A stretch of 24,144 bases of DNA from DASRFS01 sp035260725 (lineage in GTDB: Bacteria > Patescibacteriota > Microgenomatia > Levybacterales > UBA12049). Each line of letters begins with the position of its first letter. Position 1 is the stretch's first letter. The stretch lies in contig DATFUR010000026.1 of NCBI GenBank assembly GCA_035260725.1, positions 1-24,144 on the forward strand. The letters are read 5' to 3'. The translations under genes and the position numbers were made by a program. Shown here in pieces: positions 1 through 7,349 of the stretch. The notes under the pieces are model-generated. The model saw only the letters and a list, made by a program, of their open reading frames with translations. It was not told where the DNA came from and did no database searches.

Positions 1-612
1 CTTCCCAAAACAGAATCGCGCAGCCTAAAGTTTTTGGAAAGGGATCAAGTAGACAGACTGGTTACCAGCGTTGATACATCTGAAGAAGAAGGAATACGCG
101 ATCGAACTATTCTGGAGTTACTATTTTCTACCGGTCTTCGTGTTTCCGAACTGGTTAAATTAAATAGAGATCAGATCAATCTTGATCGCAAAGAATTTGG
201 TGTAATTGGAAAAGGAGGAAAAGCAAGAATTGTTTTTGTGTCACAGCGGGCTGCAGATTGGATAAAAAGATACCTGGAAAAAAGAGAAGATGTATATAAG
301 CCTTTATTTATCCGTTATTCAGGTTCAAAAAGCGAGGAAAATTCCGGCGAGAGAATGAGACTTACTCCAAGAAGCATAGAAAGAATAGTTAAGAAATATG
401 TTAGGGCAGCCAAGATTCCGGTAGACGCGACAGTTCATACCTTGCGCCACTCCTTTGCTACAGACCTTTTGACAAATGGAGCGGATATTAGATCGGTTCA
501 GGAAATGCTCGGACACAAAAACATAGCTACGACACAGATTTATACTCATGTAACAAATAAGCAGCTGCGAGAGGTTCATTCGGCTTTTCACTCGGGCAAC
601 AAAAGAGATTAG
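1..612 (+). CDS. Tyrosine recombinase XerC/XerD family, 5' truncated by the window edge
   Basis: This is a site-specific tyrosine recombinase, probably the one that resolves chromosome dimers at dif. The reading frame is open back to base 1 (it begins LPKTESRSLKF), so the gene starts outside the window and the N-terminal core-binding domain is mostly missing. The catalytic domain is intact. The first catalytic Arg is in TGLRVSEL (near base 139), the beta-hairpin Lys in GKGGKARI, the His-x-x-Arg pair in HTLRHSFATD, the second His in LGHKNIATT, and the nucleophilic Tyr in QIYTHV. The TTG at 34 is not the real start because homologous sequence continues upstream. The TAG stop (610-612) overlaps the stop of the convergent membrane protein gene. 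XerC and XerD cannot be told apart from this fragment. No phage or integron genes lie nearby, which favours a housekeeping role. Confidence 0.93.
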   Translation, partial: LPKTESRSLKFLERDQVDRLVTSVDTSEEEGIRDRTILELLFSTGLRVSELVKLNRDQINLDRKEFGVIGKGGKARIVFVSQRAADWIKRYLEKREDVYKPLFIRYSGSKSEENSGERMRLTPRSIERIVKKYVRAAKIPVDATVHTLRHSFATDLLTNGADIRSVQEMLGHKNIATTQIYTHVTNKQLREVHSAFHSGNKRD

Positions 613-827
613 TATTTGGGAATTATAGGATTCCCTGGGGCAGAAGATGGGGCTTGTTGCGTACTTGGTGTCGATGAGGGAGTCGGAGTCGAAGTTCCGG
701 AATATAGATTAGAACCGCTCTTTTTTGCAATTACAAAGTAATAAATTCCAGCGTAAATAATTCCGCCAATAATTACATAAATTAAAATCCATTGCCAAAG
801 AGGTCTTTTCCCGTATCCTTCTGCCAT
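609..827 (-). CDS. Small single-pass membrane protein with Ser/Thr/Pro-rich tail
   Basis: A 72-residue protein of unknown function. It starts MAEGYGKRPLWQWI, followed by one strongly hydrophobic aromatic helix (about residues 10-32) and then AKKSG and a low-complexity tail rich in Ser, Thr, Pro and Gln that ends PIIPKY. It could be a membrane anchor with an exposed flexible tail. The ATG at 827 was chosen over an in-frame upstream start at 890 because a good promoter (TTGACA, 18 bp, TAGAAT) lies inside the longer version and places transcription initiation almost exactly at 827. The stop overlaps the recombinase stop tail to tail. No enzymatic motif is present. Confidence 0.72.
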   Translation of the reverse strand: MAEGYGKRPLWQWILIYVIIGGIIYAGIYYFVIAKKSGSNLYSGTSTPTPSSTPSTQQAPSSAPGNPIIPKY

Positions 828-832
828 ATTTA

Positions 833-862
833 ATTCTAACCATTTATTTGTTTTAGTGTCAA
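833..862 (-). promoter_or_regulatory. Sigma70-like promoter of the small membrane protein
   Basis: On the minus strand, a perfect -35 TTGACA (857-862), an 18-bp spacer and a -10 TAGAAT (833-838, 5/6 to consensus). Only five bases separate the -10 from the ATG at 827, so the transcript should be leaderless or nearly so. Its -35 is the mirror image of the -35 of the divergent promoter at 869-897. Confidence 0.7.
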
Positions 863-868
863 TGGTTA

Positions 869-897
869 TTGACAAACTATTACTCATCACTTACATT
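869..897 (+). promoter_or_regulatory. Sigma70-like promoter of the unknown ORF at 904
   Basis: A perfect -35 TTGACA (869-874), a 17-bp spacer and a -10 TACATT (892-897, 4/6). Six bases follow before an in-frame GTG at 904, which would be translated from a leaderless mRNA. This supports both transcription of the ORF and the choice of GTG 904 as its start. Confidence 0.6.
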
Positions 898-903
898 AAA
901 AGC

Positions 904-1191
904 GTGGCGGTTGAAGTAGAACCTAAAAAGAGCGAATCTCCAAGAATCAAATATGGAGTAAATCGCTACGGTGAGCCAGCATTATCCGCCGATGACTACT
1001 TTAGACAAATGGATGTCATTTTCCCAGACAACACGCCCTCGGGTACGGGTCAACCATTTGTGGGTAGTATATCGGGAAGAGAAAAATTGAAAACTGGTCA
1101 CCGCGGTTTTCTAAAAAACTCCGATCAAGAAATAGAAGGGCTTATTCCGCAGCAGTCTCCACCAAGTTTTTCAGAAGCATCGCAACGTTAA
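904..1191 (+). CDS. Small hypothetical protein, 95 residues
   Basis: I do not recognise this family. The GTG start at 904 was chosen because it lies six bases after a -10 element with a perfect TTGACA 17 bp upstream; longer in-frame starts exist at 856 (GTG) and 862 (ATG). The protein is hydrophilic and probably soluble, with charged residues early (VEVEPKKSESPRIKYG), a segment rich in Gly, Pro and Asp (GEPALSADDYFRQ), and a disordered-looking Pro/Ser/Gln tail. There are no cysteines, signal peptide or membrane helix. The last 50 bases overlap the 3' end of folD on the opposite strand, so the tail is constrained by folD coding. If it is not a gene, 828-1141 is a 314-bp region containing only the divergent promoters. 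Confidence 0.5.
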   Translation: MAVEVEPKKSESPRIKYGVNRYGEPALSADDYFRQMDVIFPDNTPSGTGQPFVGSISGREKLKTGHRGFLKNSDQEIEGLIPQQSPPSFSEASQR

Positions 1192-2020
1192 CAGGTCCGA
1201 CACCGCCCGGAGTTGGGGTATAGAATGAAGCAATATTCTTAATGCTCTTCTCATCATAATCTCCATGCATTTTGCCGTCCGGGCCTTTAAATAAGCCAAT
1301 GCTTATTAAAATCGCGCCCTTTTTAATCATTTCCGGTTTTATAATATTTGGTTTGCCAACAGCAGAAATAATAACATCAGCTTTTTTTGTAATCTTAGTT
1401 TTATTCCGGGTGTTGCTATCTATAATATTTTCTTCGTCAAGATAATAATCTATCTTGCGAAGAGTTCTTATAACGGGTAAACCACCGGTTGTTCCTTTAC
1501 CTACTATAACAATTGAATTTGACTGGAGCCAGCTGTGGAACAGGTTTCTATTTGGTGATTTTTTTGGATCTATAATAACTACTTTTGATCTTAGTTCAAA
1601 AACATTTTCTAAGATCTTAACAACGGCCGTTCCCAATGGCAGTTGGAATTTTGATTCCTGATTAAATCCGTCAATATCTTTAGTTGGAATAACAGCGTTA
1701 TCAATTTTTTCGGAATCGATTTGGGGCGGAAGCGGACGTTGAACAATAATTCCATGAACTGATATGTCATTATTAAATTTAGAAATTGTTGAAATTAATT
1801 CTTCTGTAGTTACGTCGGAGGCGATATTTAGAACATTTACATTTACTCCAATTTCTTGTCCCTTAACTTTTTTCTGTTTTACATAGGATTCGGACCCTGG
1901 ATTTTCTCCGACTAAAATTATTTGAAGAGTGGGAGTTATTCCCTTTTCTTTTAAATTTTGAACCCGAGTTTTAAGTTCATCAAGAATTTGACTTGCGATT
2001 TCTCTACCGTTAATTTCCAT
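1142..2020 (-). CDS. folD: Bifunctional methylenetetrahydrofolate dehydrogenase/cyclohydrolase FolD, divergent
   Basis: FolD interconverts 5,10-methylene-, 5,10-methenyl- and 10-formyl-tetrahydrofolate in the cytosol, supplying one-carbon units and, in the usual direction, NADPH. At 292 residues it has normal length. Conserved active-site parts are visible: Tyr46 and Lys50 in SYVKQKK, Gln94 in QRPLP, the Asp pair in PTKDIDGF (115, 117), and the C-terminal PTPGGVGPVNVAMLL (269-283). The NADP-binding half is unusual: the common PCTP motif is replaced by LPLGTA (127-132), the loop before the dinucleotide motif is rearranged, and the usual GRSxxVG is GKGTTGG (174-180). The start is supported by an extended -10 promoter seven bases upstream. 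The 3' end overlaps the unknown ORF at 904-1191. Confidence 0.92.
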   Translation of the reverse strand: MEINGREIASQILDELKTRVQNLKEKGITPTLQIILVGENPGSESYVKQKKVKGQEIGVNVNVLNIASDVTTEELISTISKFNNDISVHGIIVQRPLPPQIDSEKIDNAVIPTKDIDGFNQESKFQLPLGTAVVKILENVFELRSKVVIIDPKKSPNRNLFHSWLQSNSIVIVGKGTTGGLPVIRTLRKIDYYLDEENIIDSNTRNKTKITKKADVIISAVGKPNIIKPEMIKKGAILISIGLFKGPDGKMHGDYDEKSIKNIASFYTPTPGGVGPVNVAMLLKNLVETAAE

Positions 2021-2026
2021 TGATTA

Positions 2027-2035
2027 ATTTTAACA
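2027..2035 (-). promoter_or_regulatory. Extended -10 promoter of folD
   Basis: The minus strand reads TGTTAAAAT, an extended -10 (TG, one base, then TAAAAT, 5/6). Six bases separate it from the folD ATG at 2020. No convincing -35 is present at 17-18 bp, which fits an extended -10 promoter. A leaderless mRNA is predicted. Confidence 0.5.
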
Positions 2036-2043
2036 AATTAATT

Positions 2044-2757
2044 CTATTCATGTGGGATTGATAATAGAATAGCTCTTCTAGTTGATATTTTGTCAAAGTC
2101 TGACTTTGAAATAAATTTACTAATTCCTTCTGAATCCAGTCCATTTGAATCGTGTGCAAAAAAACCTGCAAGATTTCCTCTTTCATCCGTTTTTATTCCA
2201 AATAAAAGTAAAATATGTCCATCTTTTAGTCTGCTTTTAACAGACGCCATTACATACCTTCCGTTAAATATCTCAACTGCTAATTGAGAAGATGGAATAA
2301 ATTTTTTAGTTTCCCCACGCACACCGTATTGATTAGCTAACTTAATCAAGCCTTTATGGTACCAGCCAACATCTTTTGCCACGTCGTATCCGCCAGCATC
2401 CAGTCCTTCTCTAACTAGATCCATCGTTGATTTATTAAAATTTGGATTAATAGAAGCTAACACCATTTGGAGATTTACTACACCACATGATCTCCATGCC
2501 CAATAGCTGAACTCATCAACATTACTAGTTCCAAACCTTATTGCAGCTTCGGGATCATTAATTTTTCCCAAAAGCCCACCTTCTATTTTATTTCTATCAG
2601 CATTGGCCATTTGGTTTATATAGAGCGGATTCCCAACAAAAAAACAGCCTTTTATCTCTTGACTGTCTAAATTCCTTATCGCAATTTCTTCACGCGCTAA
2701 TGCAATTCCCCTTCCGGCTGTGAGATGAAATAATCTCGAAATATCTCGCCTTTCCAT
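2044..2757 (-). CDS. C39-like (papain-fold) cysteine peptidase domain protein
   Basis: A 237-residue protein with the layout of the Peptidase_C39_2 group. A likely nucleophile Cys91 sits in WAWRSCGVVNLQMVLA (86-101), a helix typical of these enzymes. The likely catalytic His181 is in KDGHILLLFGI, and a third polar residue, Asp203 or Asn205, is in FFAHDSNG. The roughly 85 residues before Cys91 match nothing I know. There is no signal peptide or membrane helix, so it appears cytosolic, and no ABC transporter or bacteriocin gene is nearby, which argues against a leader-processing role. The substrate is unknown; it could also be a transglutaminase-like or non-catalytic relative. It lies between gyrA and folD but has its own extended -10 promoter just after the gyrA stop. 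Confidence 0.68.
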   Translation of the reverse strand: MERRDISRLFHLTAGRGIALAREEIAIRNLDSQEIKGCFFVGNPLYINQMANADRNKIEGGLLGKINDPEAAIRFGTSNVDEFSYWAWRSCGVVNLQMVLASINPNFNKSTMDLVREGLDAGGYDVAKDVGWYHKGLIKLANQYGVRGETKKFIPSSQLAVEIFNGRYVMASVKSRLKDGHILLLFGIKTDERGNLAGFFAHDSNGLDSEGISKFISKSDFDKISTRRAILLSIPHE

Positions 2758-2769
2758 AAATCAGTTGGG

Positions 2770-2778
2770 ATTATAGCA
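2770..2778 (-). promoter_or_regulatory. Extended -10 promoter of the C39-like gene
   Basis: The minus strand reads TGCTATAAT, a perfect extended -10 (TGn plus consensus TATAAT), in the 23-bp gap between the gyrA stop and the peptidase ATG. Twelve bases separate it from the ATG, giving a leader of only about five bases. The -35 region (TGCATA) is poor. Confidence 0.6.
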
Positions 2779-2780
2779 GA

Positions 2781-5273
2781 TTACTCTACTTCTATGCAGG
2801 TGGCGGAGGCAACGTGATCGTTGGGATTTGTAAATCTCATCAGTATTACTCCTTGTGTTGCGCGGGACAATCTTGGAATTGAATCGAGTGAAAGCTTTAC
2901 CACTAGTCCTCTTTTTGAAGTCATAATTGCCTCCTGACAGTTTGCAGGTATTACTTGTGCAACAGCCACTTTACCGGTTTTTGGGGTAACGTTTGCAGCT
3001 TTTATTCCCTGACCACCGCGGGACTGGCGTCTAAATTGAGTAACCGAAGATTTCTTACCCAGGCCGTTGTCCATAATAATTAAAAGATCCGCTTTGTCGT
3101 TTTTGGCAATAACATCCATTCCGACCACCTCGTCGTCTTTCGTAAGTTTTATTCCTCGTACTCCCATTGTGCTTCGTCCTAGAGGTCTTGCCGATTTTTC
3201 CGAAAATCTAACTGCCTTCCCGTTACGCGTGAATATTAAAATATCATCATCGCCCTTTGATAAGTTACTCCAGACCAATTCATCATCTTTGTCCAGCTTA
3301 ATTGCAACGATTCCGGATTTTCTAATATTTTCAAACTCGGAAAGCGGAGATTTTTTGACCGTCCCCTTTTTGGTCGTAAGAAATACAAATTTTGTTTCTT
3401 CCTTTTCGCCTTCTTTACTTTTTAGAGATCTGTAATTTACAAAAGATTCTACTCTTTCGGTTGCGTCTATATCCAAAAGGTTTACGATTGCGGTACCTTT
3501 ACTTGTTCTTGATGATTCTGGAATGTCGTATGCGCGCAATTGATAAGCTTTTCCCTTGTTTGTAAAGAATAAGAAGTTATCGTGGGTTTGTGCATAGCGA
3601 ATATAAGCGATTGAATCTTCCTCTTTTGTTGTCATTCCTTTAACTCCTTTTCCTCCGCGCAGCTGGGTCTTAAAACTTAGCATGCTTTGTCTTTTTATAT
3701 AACCTGTATTTGTAAGAGTAACTACCGTCGGTTCGTTGGTAATAAGGTCTTCATCGGAGAACTCGCCAATTTTTCCTTTTATTACTTTTGTTCTTCTTTC
3801 GTCGGCGTATTTTTCTCTTAACTTGCTAAGCTCGCCCGCTATAACACTTAGTATTTTCGCCGGGCTTTTGAGCAATGTCTCCAAATACCCGATTGTTTCT
3901 TTGACCATTTCGTATTCGTCTTCAATTTTTTGTCGCTCAAGCGCTGCAAGACGCCTTAATTGCATGTCTAAAATTGCAGTCGATTGAATATCCGTAAGTT
4001 TGAATTTTTTCATTAAATTTTGTTTTGCGTCTTCCTGGTCTTTGGATTTTTTAATTGTTTCTATAACCGCATCGATATTTTTGACCGCGATCAAAAGTCC
4101 CTCTAAGATATGAAGTCTGGCTTTCGCTTGAGCAAGCTCGAATTCGGATCTTCTTTTTACGACCAGGTATCTGTGCTTTAAAAACTCTTCCAGAATCGCC
4201 TTAAGGTTTAGGGTTTGGGGTGTGCCGTCAACAAGTGCGACTACGTTGGCGGAAAATGTTGTTTGTAAGCTTGTGTGTTTAAATAAGTTGTTGAGAATCT
4301 TTTTGGGAGCGCTGTCTCTTTTTAATTCGACAACAATTCTCATTCCCTGCCTGTCGGATTCGTCGCGCAGATCCGAAATTCCTTCTATCTTCTTGTCTTT
4401 TGCAAGTTCTGCAATGCGAGCGACCAACAGCGCTTTATTAACCTGATACGGAAGTTCGGTTATAATTATTGCGGACTTACCCTGTCCTATATCTTCTATT
4501 TCTGCCCTTCCCCTTATGAGAATTCTGCCACGGCCTGTTATATAAACATTTTTAATTTCATTGATATCGTAAATTACTCCGGCCGTTGGGAAATCGGGTC
4601 CTTTTATAAACTCCAAAAGTTCGTCTACTGTTACTGCAGAGCTTAAAGAAATAGTGGGCTCGGTTGCAATTTTGGTTTTTTTAATCATAAACTCTATCGC
4701 GTCTATGACTTCTCCTAAGTTGTGGGGTGGAATTTTTGTCGCCATTCCTACAGCAATTCCCTCTGATCCCATAAGGAGTAAATTTGGAAGAAGACTTGGA
4801 AGAAAAACCGGTTCTTTAAGTGTGGCGTCGAAATTATCCAAATAATCGACGGTTTGCTTGTCCAAATCCAAAAGCATCTCTTGTGTTATGGCTGCCATTC
4901 GGGCTTCGGTGTAGCGCATGTGGGCCGGAGGATCTCCGTCCATTGATCCAAAGTTTCCCTGGCCGTCTATTAGGGGGTAGCGCATCGAGAAGTTTTGGGC
5001 AAGGCGAACTAGGGCGTCGTAAATTGGAATGTCTCCATGTGGATGATATTTTCCCATTACTTCTCCGACAATTTTTGCGGACTTTGAATATTTTGCCTGG
5101 TGTGTAAGATTAATCTCGTGCATTGCAAAGAGGATTCTTCGGTGAACAGGTTTTAAACCATCTCTAACGTCAGGAAGCGCACGGGATACAATAACCGACA
5201 TTGCGTAATCTAAATACGCTTTTTTTACCTCTGTGGTAATTTCTGTTTGTAGAAGTTTGCCGATATCTGCCAT
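2781..5273 (-). CDS. gyrA: DNA gyrase subunit A
   Basis: GyrA is the breakage-reunion subunit of the A2B2 gyrase that supercoils DNA using ATP hydrolysed by GyrB. The 830-residue protein begins with the winged-helix region (DYAMSVIVSRALPDVRDGLKP) and has the catalytic Tyr121 in AHMRYTEARM. The degenerate GyrA box QLRGGKG at 537-543, with the DNA-wrapping beta-propeller domain after it, marks it as GyrA rather than ParC. The quinolone-contact loop reads HPHGDIPIYD (77-86), with Ile82 where E. coli has Ser83; the acidic residue at the Asp87 position is kept. The gene follows hppA with only a 12-bp spacer (TAATTTAAATTA, a perfect palindrome) and no Shine-Dalgarno sequence, so it is probably cotranscribed with hppA. 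The ATG at 5273 fits the family N-terminus. Confidence 0.97.
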   Translation of the reverse strand: MADIGKLLQTEITTEVKKAYLDYAMSVIVSRALPDVRDGLKPVHRRILFAMHEINLTHQAKYSKSAKIVGEVMGKYHPHGDIPIYDALVRLAQNFSMRYPLIDGQGNFGSMDGDPPAHMRYTEARMAAITQEMLLDLDKQTVDYLDNFDATLKEPVFLPSLLPNLLLMGSEGIAVGMATKIPPHNLGEVIDAIEFMIKKTKIATEPTISLSSAVTVDELLEFIKGPDFPTAGVIYDINEIKNVYITGRGRILIRGRAEIEDIGQGKSAIIITELPYQVNKALLVARIAELAKDKKIEGISDLRDESDRQGMRIVVELKRDSAPKKILNNLFKHTSLQTTFSANVVALVDGTPQTLNLKAILEEFLKHRYLVVKRRSEFELAQAKARLHILEGLLIAVKNIDAVIETIKKSKDQEDAKQNLMKKFKLTDIQSTAILDMQLRRLAALERQKIEDEYEMVKETIGYLETLLKSPAKILSVIAGELSKLREKYADERRTKVIKGKIGEFSDEDLITNEPTVVTLTNTGYIKRQSMLSFKTQLRGGKGVKGMTTKEEDSIAYIRYAQTHDNFLFFTNKGKAYQLRAYDIPESSRTSKGTAIVNLLDIDATERVESFVNYRSLKSKEGEKEETKFVFLTTKKGTVKKSPLSEFENIRKSGIVAIKLDKDDELVWSNLSKGDDDILIFTRNGKAVRFSEKSARPLGRSTMGVRGIKLTKDDEVVGMDVIAKNDKADLLIIMDNGLGKKSSVTQFRRQSRGGQGIKAANVTPKTGKVAVAQVIPANCQEAIMTSKRGLVVKLSLDSIPRLSRATQGVILMRFTNPNDHVASATCIEVE

Positions 5274-5285
5274 TAATTTAAATTA
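5274..5285. repeat. 12-bp perfect palindrome between hppA and gyrA
   Basis: The whole spacer between the hppA stop and the gyrA start is TAATTTAAATTA, identical to its reverse complement. It is all A and T, so chance is a fair explanation, and it is too weak to act as a terminator. Confidence 0.4.
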
Positions 5286-7313
5286 CTAAACCAGGAAAGA
5301 AGCAATTAGTAATGCTACTATATTGAGAACTTTAATCATTGGATTAATTGCCGGGCCAGCCGTATCCTTATATGGGTCGCCAACCGTGTCTCCTGTTACC
5401 GCCGCCTGATGAGCAAAGCTTCCCTTGCCGCCAAGGTTGCCTTCTTCTATATATTTTTTGGTGTTATCCCAAGCAGCTCCTCCCGTTGTCATGGAGAGTG
5501 CCACAAAAAGTCCCGTAATTATGCTTCCGACCAAAAGTCCACCCAATGCCCTAGGTCCAAGTGTAAAACCGACAATAATTGGAGAAAGGACCGGAATAAG
5601 AGCCGGAAGAATCATCTGTTTTATTGCAGAAGTTGTTACAATATCGACCGCTTTTGCATATTCGGGCTTTGCATCGCCGGTCATTATTCCCTTTATTTCC
5701 TTAAACTGGCGTCTGACTTCATTGACAATAGAGGCGCTTGTCTTTCCGACAGCCTCCATTGCCAGCGCTCCAAAGAAATATGGCAGTGCTCCTCCTATAA
5801 AAAGGCCAACTATAACGCTTGGGTCCGAAAGCGAAAAATTCGCAGACTTACCCGTTTTTATAAGTTCTTGTGTGTAGGAGGCAAAAAGAACCAAGGCTGC
5901 AAGTCCGGCGCTTCCGATTGCATATGCCTTTGTTACGGCTTTTGTTGTATTTCCAACAGCGTCAAGTGGATCTGTTACGTTTCGGACTTTTTCCGGCATT
6001 CCGGCCATTTCTGCAATTCCTCCCGCGTTATCCGTAATAGGGCCAAATGCGTCGATTGCAATAATAATTCCCGACATTGAAAGCATACTCATTGCCGCAA
6101 CCGCAACTCCGTAAAGTCCTGCAAGATTATAAGAGCCAAGTATAGCCGCGGATATAAGAAGAATAGGCGCCAATGTTGCCTTCATCGATACGGCCAGTCC
6201 TGCAATTACATTTGTTCCGTGTCCCGTTGTCGACGCGTTCGCAATAACTTTGACCGGACCAAACTTTTTGGATGTAAAGTATTCCGTAATTATTACCATT
6301 CCTATTGTTACAACAAGCCCGATTATTAAAACGTAGAAAAGATTGTTAGCCGTTATTCCGCTTAGACCTTCAGGGAAAAGAGCTTGAGTTAAAATATAAA
6401 ATCCAATAAGAGAGAAGATTATGGAAATACCAAGCCCCTGATACAAAGCGCCCATTATGCTTTTCCCCCTAAGCTCTACAAATAGAGTGCCGATAATACT
6501 TGCAACAATAGAAACGGCGCCTATTAAAAAAGGAAAAATTATAACGCCTTTGTTTCCTGCAAAGGTTAAGGTTCCCAGAATTATTGCGGCAACAGCTGTA
6601 ATTACATAGGTTTCAAAAAGGTCGGCTGCCATTCCTGCATCGTCTCCTACGTTGTCCCCCACTAAGTCGGCGATAACGCCCGGGTTTCTTGGATCGTCTT
6701 CAGGAATTCCTTTTTCGATTTTTCCAACCATATCGGTTCCGACGTCTGCGGACTTTGTAAATATTCCGCCGCCAAGTCTTGCAAAAACGGAAATCAAAGA
6801 TCCTCCAAATCCAAGAGCAATTAAAGGTTGTAAATTATTTGGGGAAAAATTCTCGAGCACCAAATAAAATCCTGCAACCGATAAAAGCGCTAGTCCTGCA
6901 ACCATGAGCCCTGTTACAGAGCCTCCGTTAAAAGCCAGGGAAAATGCAGCACCCAGTCCCCTTCTTGCTGCTTGAGCGACTCTTATATTTGTCCGGACGG
7001 CAATATTCATTCCAATAATTCCCGCAACAGACGAAAATATTGCTCCGATTGCAAAACCAACCGCAGTCCACAGACCAAAGACGTAATACATTCCGGCAAA
7101 TATCACGAGTCCGATAACAGCCACGACAGCATATTGTCTTTTCATATAAGCTTCCGCGCCTTCTTGAATGGCATCTGAAATCTCGTTCATCTTTTTGTCT
7201 CCTCGGGGAAATTTAAGAATTTTTTTTGTTTGAAGGTATGCGTAGACAAGAGAAAGGACAGACGCTATGATTGCGACGACCGTTGCATTCTGAGTTATAA
7301 AAGATAAGTTCAT
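5286..7313 (-). CDS. hppA: Membrane-bound proton-pumping pyrophosphatase, K+-independent type
   Basis: An integral membrane enzyme that hydrolyses pyrophosphate and pumps H+ out of the cytosol, recovering energy from biosynthetic PPi. About 16 hydrophobic helices are visible. The PPi/Mg-binding segment is present: DVGTDMVGKIEKG (near 190-202), DDPRNPGVIADLVGD and GDDAGMAADLFETY, plus the second Asp-rich site DAFGPITDNAGG and the C-terminal DPYKDTAGPAINP. The segment GNTTKAVTKAYAIGSAG carries Lys and Thr where K+-dependent enzymes have Ala and Gly/Ala, so the K+-independent H+-pumping subfamily is likely. The start was placed at ATG 7313 because a TATAAT -10 abuts the upstream in-frame ATG at 7319; transcription should begin at about 7313. 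The gene lies between gyrB (with its own promoter) and gyrA. Confidence 0.95.
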   Translation of the reverse strand: MNLSFITQNATVVAIIASVLSLVYAYLQTKKILKFPRGDKKMNEISDAIQEGAEAYMKRQYAVVAVIGLVIFAGMYYVFGLWTAVGFAIGAIFSSVAGIIGMNIAVRTNIRVAQAARRGLGAAFSLAFNGGSVTGLMVAGLALLSVAGFYLVLENFSPNNLQPLIALGFGGSLISVFARLGGGIFTKSADVGTDMVGKIEKGIPEDDPRNPGVIADLVGDNVGDDAGMAADLFETYVITAVAAIILGTLTFAGNKGVIIFPFLIGAVSIVASIIGTLFVELRGKSIMGALYQGLGISIIFSLIGFYILTQALFPEGLSGITANNLFYVLIIGLVVTIGMVIITEYFTSKKFGPVKVIANASTTGHGTNVIAGLAVSMKATLAPILLISAAILGSYNLAGLYGVAVAAMSMLSMSGIIIAIDAFGPITDNAGGIAEMAGMPEKVRNVTDPLDAVGNTTKAVTKAYAIGSAGLAALVLFASYTQELIKTGKSANFSLSDPSVIVGLFIGGALPYFFGALAMEAVGKTSASIVNEVRRQFKEIKGIMTGDAKPEYAKAVDIVTTSAIKQMILPALIPVLSPIIVGFTLGPRALGGLLVGSIITGLFVALSMTTGGAAWDNTKKYIEEGNLGGKGSFAHQAAVTGDTVGDPYKDTAGPAINPMIKVLNIVALLIASFLV

Positions 7314-7319
7314 TTGCAT

Positions 7320-7349
7320 ATTATACTAAAGCATTAGGAATTAATTCAA
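7320..7349 (-). promoter_or_regulatory. Promoter of hppA (probably hppA-gyrA)
   Basis: On the minus strand, -35 TTGAAT (7344-7349), an 18-bp spacer and a consensus -10 TATAAT (7320-7325). It begins right after the gyrB stop codon. Six bases follow the -10 before the ATG at 7313, predicting a leaderless mRNA. The ATG at 7319 directly abuts the -10 and so would lie upstream of the expected transcription start. Confidence 0.65.

Noticed and set aside
1..612. Recombinase as part of a mobile element or integron
   Set aside because: No attachment repeats, cassettes or phage genes are seen, and the motifs fit housekeeping XerC/D; the truncated start prevents a firmer test.
828..890. Longer start for the small membrane protein (ATG at 890)
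   Set aside because: A strong promoter for the shorter form lies inside this extension, and the added residues resemble nothing, while MAEGYGKRPLWQW is a natural start before the membrane helix.
5409..6080. A 223-codon open frame on the plus strand opposite hppA
   Set aside because: It is the shadow of the conserved pyrophosphatase; its composition (Cys, Ser, Arg, Lys) is typical of an antisense frame, and it has no promoter or start signal.
7314..7319. ATG 7319 as the hppA start
   Set aside because: It directly abuts the TATAAT -10, upstream of the expected transcription start; ATG 7313 fits. The difference is only two residues and does not affect function.
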